Shown: positions 35,774 through 44,443 of the stretch, in pieces
How positions within the stretch are numbered: the first letter of the stretch is position 1
Layout: every line of letters starts with the position of its first letter
Source of the DNA: Alphaproteobacteria bacterium
Lineage (GTDB): Bacteria > Pseudomonadota > Alphaproteobacteria > Micropepsales > Micropepsaceae
Reading direction: 5' to 3'
DNA length: 64,000 bases
NCBI GenBank assembly: GCA_019247845.1
Contig: JAFBAL010000041.1
Coordinates: 1-64,000 of the forward strand
Program-made: the position numbers and the translations under genes
Notes under the pieces: generated by a model
Told to the model about the DNA's origin: nothing
Database searches by the model: none
Seen by the model: only the letters and a program-made list of their open reading frames with translations

Positions 35774-36877
35774 ATGAAGCTCGCCGGCATCCGCGTCCTC
35801 GACCTGTCGCAGTACCTTCCCGGCCCGCACCTGACGATGACCATGGCCGATCACGGCGCCGACGTGATCATGGTCGAGCCCGCCAACGGCATCGGCGAGC
35901 CGACGCGCGCGATGGGCACGCGCGCACCCGACGGCACCGGCGTGTGGTTCCGCAACGTCGCCCGCGGCAAGCGCGCCGTTGCGCTGGACCTGAAGGACAA
36001 GGCGCAGCGCGATTTTTTTCTCGAACTGGCGAGCGAGGCCGACGTGATCGTCGAAGCCTTCCGTCCCGGCGTGGTGAAGCGGCTCGGCATCGACTACGAC
36101 ACCGTCGTCAAGGCCAATCCGCGCATCGTCTATTGCTCGCTCTCGGCGTTCGGGCAGGACGGTCCGCTGCGCGACAAGCCGGCGCACGATCTCGCCGTTC
36201 AGGCGCTGGCGGGGACGGCCGCGCTGGTCGCGCCGGCGATGCCGAACCTCGTCGCCGCCGACATGGCGTCGTCGCTGACGGCGCTGAGCGCGATCCTGAT
36301 GGCGCTCGTCGCGCGCGACCGCACGGGCAGGGGCGACTATATCGACGTTGCGATGTACGACTCGCTCATCGCCTGGACGCCGAACATCGCCGGCAGCGTG
36401 CTCGGCCGCGACGAGGCGCCGGTGCCGCGCGCCATGCGCAACTATGGCGGCCAGGCGATGAACCGGCTCTATGCGACGAAAGACGGCGGCACGATCGCGC
36501 TGGCCGGCAACGAAAGGAAGTTCTGCGAGAACCTGCTTACCGCTCTCGGACGTCCCGACCTGATCGCCCTGGCGGCCGGCGAGCCGGGCCCTGCGCAGCA
36601 ACCGCTGATCGACTTCTTCGCGGCGACCTTCGCCGGGAAGACGCAAGCGCAATGGGAAGAGTTCCTGGAGCCGCTCGACCTGTGCTGGGCGCCGCTGAGG
36701 ACGCTGAAGGACGCATTCGACGCCGATCACACCAGGGCGCGCGGCATGGTGCTGACCGACGACGCGGGCAATCGCCACATCGGGCCCGCGGCGAAGTTCC
36801 GCGATACGCCGGCCGAGCCCGATTTCGCGCTGCCGCGTTACGTCAACTTCGAACCGCTCGCCTGGAAGCCGCGATGA
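35774..36877 (+). CDS. CaiB/BaiF-type CoA-transferase
   Basis: A 367-aa family III CoA-transferase. Start ATG at 35774 (MKLAGIRVLDLSQYLPGPHLTM). The opening RVLDLSQYLPGPHLTMTMADHGADVIMVEPANGIGEPTR is the family signature. The catalytic Asp is in DKPAHDLAVQALAGT. GRGDYIDVAMYDSLIAW is also conserved. It moves CoA between carboxylates through an aspartyl-CoA thioester. The downstream BVMO-like gene starts 37 bp later on the same strand, so the pair may convert a ketone or alcohol-derived acid to its CoA ester. Confidence 0.88.
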   Translation: MKLAGIRVLDLSQYLPGPHLTMTMADHGADVIMVEPANGIGEPTRAMGTRAPDGTGVWFRNVARGKRAVALDLKDKAQRDFFLELASEADVIVEAFRPGVVKRLGIDYDTVVKANPRIVYCSLSAFGQDGPLRDKPAHDLAVQALAGTAALVAPAMPNLVAADMASSLTALSAILMALVARDRTGRGDYIDVAMYDSLIAWTPNIAGSVLGRDEAPVPRAMRNYGGQAMNRLYATKDGGTIALAGNERKFCENLLTALGRPDLIALAAGEPGPAQQPLIDFFAATFAGKTQAQWEEFLEPLDLCWAPLRTLKDAFDADHTRARGMVLTDDAGNRHIGPAAKFRDTPAEPDFALPRYVNFEPLAWKPR

Positions 36878-36914
36878 GGGTTAGGATGGCGCAAAGCTAT
36901 CAGGACGCGCGCCC

Positions 36915-38801
36915 ATGACCCTCGACGACGCTCTCAAAGACGCCCACATCCCCAGCCTGATGATGGCGCTGGTGCATCTGACCGGCGACGCCGGCCACCT
37001 CAATCCCGAGATGAAGCCGGTCTACGACTTCTTCGGCGACGGGCAGGGCGGTCTCAGTCCCGAGAAGCAGCAATGGGTGCGCGACCGCGCCAAGGCCGCG
37101 ATGCTGGCTTACGAGGCCGGCGGGACGCTGCCGCCGCCGCCCGATGCCGCGACCATCCGCAAGATGATGGACTTCATCGCCGGCGCCGACATCCCCGAGC
37201 GCTATGTGCCGTTCCTGAAGGAAGAGCTCGGCATCGCGGTCGAGGACACGCGCGAGGTGAAGTGGGATACGCCGAAGCTGAAAGGCGCTGCGGCGAAGAT
37301 GAAGGTGGTGATCGTCGGCGCCGGGTTGTCGGGGCTGCTCTCGGCGATACGGTTGAAGCAGGCGGGCGTGCCCTTCGCCGTCATCGAGAAGAACGCCGAC
37401 GTCGGCGGCACCTGGTACGAGAACGCCTATCCCGGCTGCCGCGTCGACAATCCCAACCACATGTATTCGTATTCCTTCGAGCCCAACCACGCCTTCCCGT
37501 ATCACTTCTCGACCCAGGACGTGCTCCACGACTATTTCCGCCGCATCGCGGAGAAGTACGACCTGCGCAAGCACATCCGCTTCGAGACCACGGTGGAAGA
37601 GGCGCGTTTCGACGAGACGACGTCGCTGTGGCAGGTGCGCGTCAAGGACAAGGCGGGCCGGCAAGAGACGCTTGCGGCCAATGCGGTGATCAGCGCGGTC
37701 GGCCAGCTCAACCAGCCCAAGATGCCCGACATCAAGGGCGTGGGAAGCTTCAAGGGGCCGGCCTTCCACACCGCGCGCTGGCGCCACGACGTCGATCTCG
37801 CGGGCAAGCGCGTCGCGGTGATCGGCACCGGCGCCACCGCGTTCCAGGTGATCCCCGAGATCGTGCCGAAGGTCGGGAAGTTGACGGTGTTCCAGCGCTC
37901 GGCGCCGTGGCTCGGGCCGACGCCCAACTATCACGACAAGGTCGCCGACGGTAAGAAGTGGCTGCTCGAGCACGTGCCGACCTACGGCAAGTGGTACCGC
38001 TTCTGGCTGTTCTGGACCTTGACCGACGGCATCCTGGACGCGGTCGCGGTCGATCCCGCCTGGAACGACACCTCGCGCTCGGTCTCGCCGATGAACGAGA
38101 TGCTGCGCGTCATGCTGATCGAGAAGATCAAGGAGCAGCTGCCGGGCCGTCCCGACCTGGTCGAGAAGGTCGTGCCCGACTATCCCTTCGGCTCCAAGCG
38201 CTCGGTGCGCGACAACGGCGTGTACCTGGCGGCGCTGGCGCGGCCCAACGTCGACCTGATCACGACGGGCATCGAGGAGATCACGCCGAACGGCATCCGC
38301 ACCGCGGACGGCGCCCTGCATGAGGTCGACGTCATCGTCTACGGCACCGGCTTCCACGCCAGCGACTTCCTGCGCACGTACAAGATCGTCGGCCGCGACG
38401 GCGTCGAGCTGCACGAGCGCTGGAAGGGCGACGCGCGCGCCTATCTGGGCATGACGGTGCCGGGCTTCCCGAACTTCTTCGCGATCTACGGGCCCAACAC
38501 CAACATCGTCGTCAACGGCTCGATCATCTTCTTCACCGAGGCGAGCGTGCGCTACATCGTCAACTGCCTGAAGCTGCTGGCCGAGACGGGTTCGGCCACG
38601 ATGGAGGTCCGCAACGACGTGCACGACGACTTCAACGCGCGCGTCGACGCGGAGAACCTCAAGATGGCCTGGGGCGTGCCCAATGCGAAAAGCTGGTACA
38701 AGAACGCGCTCGGCCGCGTCAGCCAGAACTGGCCGTTCAAGCTGGTCGACTATTGGAACGCGACGATCAAGCCCGATCCCAAGGATTTCAACCTCGCTTA
38801 A
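36915..38801 (+). CDS. Flavin-containing Baeyer-Villiger-type monooxygenase
   Basis: A 628-aa flavoprotein monooxygenase. An N-terminal extension of about 125 residues precedes the first Rossmann motif (VVIVGAGLSGLLSAIRL). GGTWYENAYPGCRVDNPNHMY and the BVMO fingerprint FKGPAFHTARW follow, then the NADPH Rossmann VAVIGTGATAFQVIPEI. YGTGFHASDFL and the C-terminal AIYGPNTNIVVNGS are typical of the cyclohexanone/phenylacetone group. It would insert oxygen into ketones to give esters or lactones. Its stop overlaps by 4 bp the stop of the convergent S53 gene. Confidence 0.9.
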   Translation: MTLDDALKDAHIPSLMMALVHLTGDAGHLNPEMKPVYDFFGDGQGGLSPEKQQWVRDRAKAAMLAYEAGGTLPPPPDAATIRKMMDFIAGADIPERYVPFLKEELGIAVEDTREVKWDTPKLKGAAAKMKVVIVGAGLSGLLSAIRLKQAGVPFAVIEKNADVGGTWYENAYPGCRVDNPNHMYSYSFEPNHAFPYHFSTQDVLHDYFRRIAEKYDLRKHIRFETTVEEARFDETTSLWQVRVKDKAGRQETLAANAVISAVGQLNQPKMPDIKGVGSFKGPAFHTARWRHDVDLAGKRVAVIGTGATAFQVIPEIVPKVGKLTVFQRSAPWLGPTPNYHDKVADGKKWLLEHVPTYGKWYRFWLFWTLTDGILDAVAVDPAWNDTSRSVSPMNEMLRVMLIEKIKEQLPGRPDLVEKVVPDYPFGSKRSVRDNGVYLAALARPNVDLITTGIEEITPNGIRTADGALHEVDVIVYGTGFHASDFLRTYKIVGRDGVELHERWKGDARAYLGMTVPGFPNFFAIYGPNTNIVVNGSIIFFTEASVRYIVNCLKLLAETGSATMEVRNDVHDDFNARVDAENLKMAWGVPNAKSWYKNALGRVSQNWPFKLVDYWNATIKPDPKDFNLA

Positions 38802-39952
38802 GGTCCGAAGGCGCCCGCGCCCATGGGCGTGCCCATGCCGGTCGCCGGGTCGTAACCGGGACCGGCGCCGGTGCCCGCGGTGATGTCGAACAGCTGCGTC
38901 GGATGCGCGTAAGGATCGCTGCCGTAAGTGACCGCGCCGCCGTTGACGCCATAGACGCCGGCGATGATCGGCGCCGAGACGCTGGTGCCGCCGAACACCA
39001 TCCAGCCCGATGCCGTGCTCGACACCGGGCCATAGACCGCGACGCCGGTCGCCGGATCGCCCACGGCCGCGACGTCGTTGTCGACGCGCCTGGTGCAGCC
39101 CGGCCAGGTCTGCCACGCCGGTTTCGCATAGACCGTGCTGCACCCGCCGCCGCCGATCGCCGTCTCGCTCCAGCCGCGCGCGTTCGCGGCCGGCACCAGA
39201 TGCGTGCCGCCGACCGCGGTGACGTGCGGCGACGAGGCTGGGAACTGCGGCCCACCCAGGCCGCTGTCGCCTCCGCTCGCGGTGATCGCGATGCCGGGAT
39301 GGTTGTAGTGGGGCTCGTAAGCGGTGGTGCCGGATTCCGCTCCACCATATGAGTTCGATATCGCATGCGCGCCGAGCGACGCGGCGGTGTCGACCGTGGC
39401 CGCGAGGTTCGCGAATGAGGAGGTGTCGGCTTCCAGCAGCCAGATCTGGCAGCTCGGGCACATCGCGCTCGCCATGTCGAGGTCCACGGCGGCTTCCTGC
39501 GCCCAGCCGAGGTTCTGCGCCGGATAGCTGCCCTGCACGCCGTTCTGGTTCAGCTTCTTGAAGCAGCCGTTCGCGGTGGTGCAGGCGGCCAGGCCGAATT
39601 GCGCGCGATAGACGCCGAGATCGGCTTCCGCGTTGGTGTAGCCGTAGGCGGTGGCCGCGGCGACGATCGTCGTCGGCGCGCCGGTGCCCTTGATCTTGTA
39701 GGCATCGCGCAAATCGCCCGGCGTGTAGCCGCCGATCGCGCGCGGCGAGCTCACGGCGATCCTGCCGCTCGCGTCGGTCACGATGCGCGCGAAGCAGCGC
39801 GCCGTGGGTCCCACCGCATGCGCGCAGGCCGCGACGTGATAGACGCCGCCCGAGCGCTCGACGGCGCGCGCTTCGGCGCCGGAGACGAAAGCGACAAGGC
39901 CGAGAGGAAGCACGGCCAGGCGGGCGACGGCGAGATGCGGAATTCTCTTCAT
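38798..39952 (-). CDS. S53 (sedolisin)-type serine-carboxyl peptidase, short form
   Basis: A 384-aa exported peptidase. Start ATG at 39952 (MKRIPHLAVARLAVLPLGLVAF), GGAG 8 bases upstream. S53 signatures: catalytic Glu/Asp in WAQEAAVDLDMASAMCPSC (ExxxD), Asp/Ser surroundings ISNSYGGAESG, the ITASGGDSGLGG region, catalytic Ser in FGGTSVSAPIIAGVYG. The calcium-binding C-terminus is FDITAGTGAGPGYDPATGMGTP. Only about 80 residues precede the catalytic domain, whereas typical sedolisins have a 170-190-residue pro-domain, so the usual inhibitory propeptide is missing or replaced. A structured intergenic region lies upstream. Confidence 0.82.
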   Translation of the reverse strand: MKRIPHLAVARLAVLPLGLVAFVSGAEARAVERSGGVYHVAACAHAVGPTARCFARIVTDASGRIAVSSPRAIGGYTPGDLRDAYKIKGTGAPTTIVAAATAYGYTNAEADLGVYRAQFGLAACTTANGCFKKLNQNGVQGSYPAQNLGWAQEAAVDLDMASAMCPSCQIWLLEADTSSFANLAATVDTAASLGAHAISNSYGGAESGTTAYEPHYNHPGIAITASGGDSGLGGPQFPASSPHVTAVGGTHLVPAANARGWSETAIGGGGCSTVYAKPAWQTWPGCTRRVDNDVAAVGDPATGVAVYGPVSSTASGWMVFGGTSVSAPIIAGVYGVNGGAVTYGSDPYAHPTQLFDITAGTGAGPGYDPATGMGTPMGAGAFGP

Positions 39953-40011
39953 GGTTTTATCTCCGCTATTTCGGTATAAAGTTGTAGCACGCCGCGCGGC
40001 TTCGCAAAGCA

Positions 40012-40040
40012 AAACTCCGCCGCGGTCAGCGGCGGAGTTT
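40012..40040 (-). terminator. Strong hairpin between the SDR and the S53 peptidase, terminator or attenuator
   Basis: AAACTCCGCCGC (40012-40023) and GCGGCGGAGTTT (40029-40040) form a perfect 12-bp stem with a 5-nt loop. On the minus strand it is followed by TTTTGCTTT. It lies 60 bp upstream of the S53 start and 335 bp downstream of the SDR stop. It could end a leader transcript (attenuation of the peptidase) or an independent small RNA. Confidence 0.6.
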
Positions 40041-40310
40041 CCCAGTTGCCCCAAAAGAGGCCCTTCGCGGGATTGCTCCCGTTTGCACAGATTCGATTGT
40101 AGGGCTTGCGATCCGGGTGTCAGGCCGGAGCGTGGCTCGTCTCTCGAGAGAGCCTCGGACTTATGCCCGGCGGAGTGTCTTCCATGCGGAATCTCCCTGG
40201 CCAAGTTTCGCCGTCGCGCGAGGTTCGCCTCGTCTCCTCCTTCGGCCGGTACCGAAGGCGACCGCATCACGCGGAAACGAGGCGCCGCAGCGGATGAAAA
40301 TCATCCGCCT
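40012..40310 (-). ncRNA. Candidate structured RNA or leader upstream of the S53 peptidase gene
   Basis: The 422-bp gap 39953-40374 has no plausible gene but is dense in complementary pairs. They are GCGGATGA/TCATCCGC (40290-40308), an outer stem GCCTCGT/ACGAGGC (40227-40233 with 40277-40283) enclosing CCTTCGG/CCGAAGG (40239-40258), TCTCTCGAGAGA (40140-40151), and a GNRA-capped CGGGA-GCAA-TCCCG hairpin on the minus strand (40068-40081). Last comes the terminator-like stem at 40012-40040. A possible minus-strand promoter (TTGACT at 40328-40323, GATGAT at 40305-40300, 17-bp spacing) starts the region. I could not match it to tmRNA, 6S, RNase P or a known riboswitch. Confidence 0.35.
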
Positions 40311-40374
40311 GAAATGCCCTCAAGTCAACATTCTGTATACGGAGAGATCGCCCGCGCGCGGCCGCGCGCGCCGA

Positions 40375-41274
40375 TCAGCTCGTTCGCTTGGCCTTGTCCT
40401 TGTCGTTGGCGGCGCGGATCTCGCGGCTGATCGCCTCCCATTGCGCGTCGCCGAGCGCGGCCAGGCCTGAGAAATTGCCCGAGCCGCCCAGATGTCCGGC
40501 CCCGTCGATCGCGATCGCCTGGCCCGTCAGATATTCGCAGCCGTCCGCCATCAGGAAGGTGGCGAGGTTGGCGAGCTCGACCATCTCGCCGTTGCGGCCC
40601 ATCGGAATGCGCCCGCCGACTTCCGAAAGCTCGCTGCTGCCGCCGGCCTTGGGCGACAGGCGTTCCCACGCGCCCTTGGTCGGGAACGGTCCCGGCGCGA
40701 TGGCATTCAGGCGGATGCCGTGCGGGCCCCATTCGGTCGCCAGCGACTTGATCATGATGTTGACGCCGGCCTTGGCCATCGCGGAGGGAACGGTGAACGG
40801 TCCGCCGTTCCAGATCCAGGTGGTGAGGATCGAGATCACGCTCGCCTTCTGTCCCGCCGCGATCCAGCGCTTACCGCAGGCGAGCGTCACATAGAACGTG
40901 CCGCGGAAGACGATGTCCGAGATCGCGTTGAAGCCCTTGGGCGTCAGGTCCTTCGTCCGGCTGATGAAGTTGCCGGCCGCGTTGTTGACGAGGCCGGTCA
41001 GCGCGCCGCCGTCGTCCCAGATTTGGGCGATCATCTCGTCCACGGCCTCGGCGACGCGGATGTCGCAGCCCAGCCCCACGATCTTCGAGCCGGTCGCGTC
41101 GGAGATGCGCTTGGCGGTCTCCTGGACCACGCCGGCGCGGCGGCCGCAGATGTAGACGGTGGCGCCCAGCTGCGCATAGGCCTCGGTCATCACCTCGCCG
41201 AGCCCGGTGCCGCCTCCGGTCACCAGAATGCGCTTGCCCTTGAGCAATCCGTCCTTGAACATCAGGTCGTACAT
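40375..41274 (-). CDS. SDR oxidoreductase, 2,4-dienoyl-CoA reductase-like
   Basis: A 299-aa short-chain dehydrogenase. Start ATG at 41274 (MYDLMFKDGLLKGKRILVTGGG), AAGGA 8 bases upstream. NADP(H)-binding TGGGTGLGE, CGRR (phosphate-binding Arg) and LVNNAAGNF. In place of the usual Tyr of YxxxK it has TVPSAMAKAGVNIMIKSLATEWG, the form seen in peroxisomal/mitochondrial 2,4-dienoyl-CoA reductases, which lack the SDR tyrosine. NAIAPGPFPTKGAWERL is also DECR-like. It would reduce dienoyl-CoA in unsaturated fatty-acid oxidation. It is divergent from the helicase (39 bp between starts). Confidence 0.82.
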   Translation of the reverse strand: MYDLMFKDGLLKGKRILVTGGGTGLGEVMTEAYAQLGATVYICGRRAGVVQETAKRISDATGSKIVGLGCDIRVAEAVDEMIAQIWDDGGALTGLVNNAAGNFISRTKDLTPKGFNAISDIVFRGTFYVTLACGKRWIAAGQKASVISILTTWIWNGGPFTVPSAMAKAGVNIMIKSLATEWGPHGIRLNAIAPGPFPTKGAWERLSPKAGGSSELSEVGGRIPMGRNGEMVELANLATFLMADGCEYLTGQAIAIDGAGHLGGSGNFSGLAALGDAQWEAISREIRAANDKDKAKRTS

Positions 41275-41313
41275 GATCCGTTCCTTCCAGTATCTTTGGG
41301 CAAGACTAGGCGC

Positions 41314-43746
41314 GTGAACGCTCTCCCCCAAGCTTTTTCCGACTGGTTCGCGTCGCGCGGATGGGCGCCGCGGCCGCACCAGCTCGCGCTCGTCGAACAC
41401 GCCGCGAGGGGAGAGTCGGTTCTGCTGATCGCGCCCACCGGAGGCGGCAAGACGCTCGCCGGCTTCCTGCCCACCCTGATCGATCTGGCGAAGTTGCCGT
41501 CGCGGCGGCCGCGCGCATTGCACACGCTCTACATCTCGCCCTTGAAGGCGCTCGCGGTCGACGTCGCGCGCAATCTCGACACCCCGGTCGAGGAGATGCG
41601 CCTGCCCGTCCGCATCGAGACGCGCACCGGCGACACGCCCGCCTCGCGCCGCCAGCGCCAGAAGACCCTGCCGCCCGACATATTGCTCACGACGCCCGAG
41701 CAATTGGCGCTGCTCGTCGCGTCGCGCGAATCCGCCCGCCTGTTCGAGAGCCTGAAGACCGTGGTGCTCGACGAGCTGCATGCGATGCACAATTCCAAGC
41801 GGGGCGACCTGCTCGCGCTGGGGCTGGCGCGGCTGCGCACACTAGCGCCGGAGCACCGCACGGTCGGCTTGTCGGCGACCGTTGCCGATCCCAAGCCCTT
41901 GCTCGACTATATGGGCGGCGGCGCGCTGGTGCGCGGGCTTGCGGGTGCGGCGCCGCAGATATCGATCCTGGCGTCGGACACCTACGTGCCGTGGGCAGGC
42001 CACATCGCGCGCTATGCCATGGCCGACGTGCTGGAGGCGATCAAGCGGGCCAAGACCTCGCTCGTCTTCGTCAACACCCGCGCCAATGCCGAGCGCACCT
42101 TCCAGGAGCTGTGGCGGCTGAACGAGGGCAACCTGCCCATCGCGCTGCATCACGGCTCGCTCGCGCCGGCACAGCGCCGCAAGGTCGAGAGCGCGATGAC
42201 CAAGGGCGCGTTGCGCGCGGTGGTCTGCACCTCGACGCTCGACCTCGGCATCGACTGGGGCGCGGTCGACAACGTCATCTGCATCGGCGCGCCCAAGGGT
42301 GCGGCGCGGCTCGTGCAGCGCATCGGCCGCGCCAATCACCGTCTCGACGAGCCCAGCCAGGCGCTGCTGGTGCCGTCCAACCGCTTCGAGGTGCTGGAAT
42401 GCGAAGCGGCGCGCGACGCGGTGATGGCGGGCGAGCTCGACGGCGACCGGTTGCGCATCGGCGGGCTCGACGTGCTGGCACAGCATGTGCTGGGCACGGC
42501 TTGCGCCAAGCCCTTCGACGCCGACCGGCTGTTCGCGGAAGTCACCTCGGCGTCCCCTTACGCGCATCTGACGCGCGACGACTTCGACAAGGTCGTCGAT
42601 TTCGTCGCCACCGGCGGCTATGCGCTCAAGCGCTACGACCGCTATGCGCGGTTGCGCCGGACCGAAGACGGCAAGTGGCGCGTCGCCCATCCGCGCGTCG
42701 CCCAGCAATACCGCATGAACGTCGGCGTCATCGTCGAGGATCCGATGATCGACATCCGGCTTCAGGCGAAGGGACGGCCGACCGGCGTCGGCGGCCGTGT
42801 GCTCGGCCAGATGGAGGAATATTTCGTCGAGCAGCTCGCCCACGGAGACACCTTCGTCTTCGCCGGCGACGTGCTGCGCTTCGAAGGCATGCACGAGGAC
42901 GCGGCCTATGTCAGCCGCACGCACGATCCGGAAGCCGGCGTGCCGTCCTATAACGGCGGCAAGTTCCCGCTCTCGACGTTCCTCGCGAAACGCGTGCGCG
43001 AGATGGTGTCGCGGCCCGAAAGCTGGGCCGTGCTGCCCGATCCGGTGAACGAATGGCTGCGCATCCAGGAGTTCCGCTCTTACATCCCGCAGCCCGGCCA
43101 GCTTCTGGTCGAGACCTTTCCGCGCGGCTCGAAGAACTATCTCGTCTGCTATCCCTTCGAGGGCCGGCTGGCGCATCAGACGCTCGGCATGCTGCTCACG
43201 CGCCGGCTCGAGCGGCTGCGCATGCGCCCGCTCGGTTTCTCGGCGAACGAATACGCGCTCGCGGTCTGGGCGTTGCGCGACATGAGCGGGCTGGACATGG
43301 GCAAGCTCTTCGACCAGGACATGCTGGGCGACGACCTCGACGCCTGGCTCGGCGAAAGCAACCTCTACAAGCGCACCTTCCGCAACTGCGCGATCATCGC
43401 CGGCCTGATCGAGCGGCGCTTCCCCGGCCGCGAGAAGACGGGGCGCCAGGTGACGTTCTCTTCCGACCTGATCTACGACGTCCTGCGCGAGCACGAGCCC
43501 GACCACATCCTGCTGCGCGCGACCTACGAGGATGCGGCAACCGGCCTCCTCGACATCGCCCGGCTTTCGGAGATGTTGGCGCGCGTGAAGGCCCGCATCG
43601 TGACCAAGCGGCTCGACCGCGTGTCGCCGCTGGCGGTGCCGGCGCTGCTCGAGATCGCGAAGGAAATGGTCGCGGGCGAGGCGCATGAGGATATCCTGCG
43701 CGAAACCGAAGAATCGCTGATAGCGGATGCGATGCGTGTCGACTGA
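41314..43746 (+). CDS. Ligase-associated DNA damage response DEXH-box helicase (Lhr-like)
   Basis: An 810-aa helicase, start GTG at 41314 (VNALPQAFSDWFASRGWAPRPHQL). Walker A LIAPTGGGKTLAG, DEXH box VVLDELHAMHNSKRGDLL, motif III GLSATVADP, and the VI region LVQRIGRANHRLDEPS. The C-terminal Lhr-type winged-helix and beta domains follow (LGQMEEYFVEQLAHGDTFVFAGDVLRFEG type, and SNLYKRTFRNCAIIAGLIERRFPG). This family travels with an ATP-dependent DNA ligase, an exonuclease and PdeM in many Alphaproteobacteria. Here only PdeM follows, with a 20-bp overlap. Confidence 0.88.
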   Translation: MNALPQAFSDWFASRGWAPRPHQLALVEHAARGESVLLIAPTGGGKTLAGFLPTLIDLAKLPSRRPRALHTLYISPLKALAVDVARNLDTPVEEMRLPVRIETRTGDTPASRRQRQKTLPPDILLTTPEQLALLVASRESARLFESLKTVVLDELHAMHNSKRGDLLALGLARLRTLAPEHRTVGLSATVADPKPLLDYMGGGALVRGLAGAAPQISILASDTYVPWAGHIARYAMADVLEAIKRAKTSLVFVNTRANAERTFQELWRLNEGNLPIALHHGSLAPAQRRKVESAMTKGALRAVVCTSTLDLGIDWGAVDNVICIGAPKGAARLVQRIGRANHRLDEPSQALLVPSNRFEVLECEAARDAVMAGELDGDRLRIGGLDVLAQHVLGTACAKPFDADRLFAEVTSASPYAHLTRDDFDKVVDFVATGGYALKRYDRYARLRRTEDGKWRVAHPRVAQQYRMNVGVIVEDPMIDIRLQAKGRPTGVGGRVLGQMEEYFVEQLAHGDTFVFAGDVLRFEGMHEDAAYVSRTHDPEAGVPSYNGGKFPLSTFLAKRVREMVSRPESWAVLPDPVNEWLRIQEFRSYIPQPGQLLVETFPRGSKNYLVCYPFEGRLAHQTLGMLLTRRLERLRMRPLGFSANEYALAVWALRDMSGLDMGKLFDQDMLGDDLDAWLGESNLYKRTFRNCAIIAGLIERRFPGREKTGRQVTFSSDLIYDVLREHEPDHILLRATYEDAATGLLDIARLSEMLARVKARIVTKRLDRVSPLAVPALLEIAKEMVAGEAHEDILRETEESLIADAMRVD

Positions 43747-44443
43747 CGATCTCAACATCGAGGTGAACGGCGAGATCCTGGTGCTCGACCGCAGCGGCGC
43801 CGCCTGGTGGCCGGGCCAGGAGACGCTCGTCTTCGCCGACATCCATTTCGAGAAGGGCTCGTCCTATGCGATGCGCGGCGCCTTGTTGCCGCCCTACGAC
43901 ACGCGCACGACCTTGCGGCGCATGGGCGACGTCGTCGCGCGCAGGCGGCCCAAGCGCATCGTGGCGCTCGGAGATTCGTTCCACGACCGTCAGGCCGCCG
44001 ACCGCCTCGATGCCGAGGAGCGGGCGGCCTTAAGCGCTTTGGGCCGCGCCGCCGATTGGGTCTGGATCACGGGCAACCACGATCCCGCGCCGCCGGCCTG
44101 GCTCGGCGGCACGGTCGTGGACGAGATCAAGCTCGGCCGGCTGGTGTTCCGCCACGAGCCCGGCGCCATGTTCCAGCCGGGCGAGATCGCAGGTCATCTC
44201 CATCCCGTCACCACGGTGACGCGGCGCGGACGCAGCCTGCGCCGCCGCTGCTTCGTCAGCGACGGGCGGCGCATGGTGCTGCCGGCCTTCGGTGCCTATG
44301 CGGGCGGCCTCGACCTTTGGGAAACCGCGATCCGCGCGCTGTTCGACGGCGACTTTGCCGCTTTCATGCTCGGGACGAGCCGCGTCTATGCGGTCTCCGG
44401 CGCCGCCGTCCTGCAGACGCTGCGACGGACGGCGGCCAGCTAG
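43727..44443 (+). CDS. pdeM: Ligase-associated metallophosphoesterase PdeM
   Basis: A 238-aa calcineurin-like phosphodiesterase/endonuclease. Metal motifs in order: VFADIHFEKGSSYA (DxH), IVALGDSFHDR (GD), WVWITGNHDPAPP (GNHD) and EIAGHLHPVTTV (GH.H). The start ATG at 43727 (MRCVSTDDLNIEV) overlaps the helicase by 20 bp; a GTG at 43736 is an alternative. The protein is expected to work with the helicase in DNA repair. It ends convergent with the M15 gene, 4-bp overlap. Confidence 0.85.
   Translation: MRCVSTDDLNIEVNGEILVLDRSGAAWWPGQETLVFADIHFEKGSSYAMRGALLPPYDTRTTLRRMGDVVARRRPKRIVALGDSFHDRQAADRLDAEERAALSALGRAADWVWITGNHDPAPPAWLGGTVVDEIKLGRLVFRHEPGAMFQPGEIAGHLHPVTTVTRRGRSLRRRCFVSDGRRMVLPAFGAYAGGLDLWETAIRALFDGDFAAFMLGTSRVYAVSGAAVLQTLRRTAAS

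Noticed and set aside
40106..40297. Short plus-strand open frames in the intergenic region
   Set aside because: No start signal, no repeats of codon bias, and the DNA is dominated by stem-forming pairs.
40012..40310. Idea that the region is a c-di-GMP-I riboswitch
   Set aside because: A GCAAAC segment followed by a GNRA hairpin exists, but the GACGCAAAGCC and receptor strands are missing, so only a generic structured RNA is reported.
40492..41313. Upstream extension of the helicase frame
   Set aside because: It overlaps the SDR gene on the other strand and has no family similarity; the real start is the GTG at 41314.
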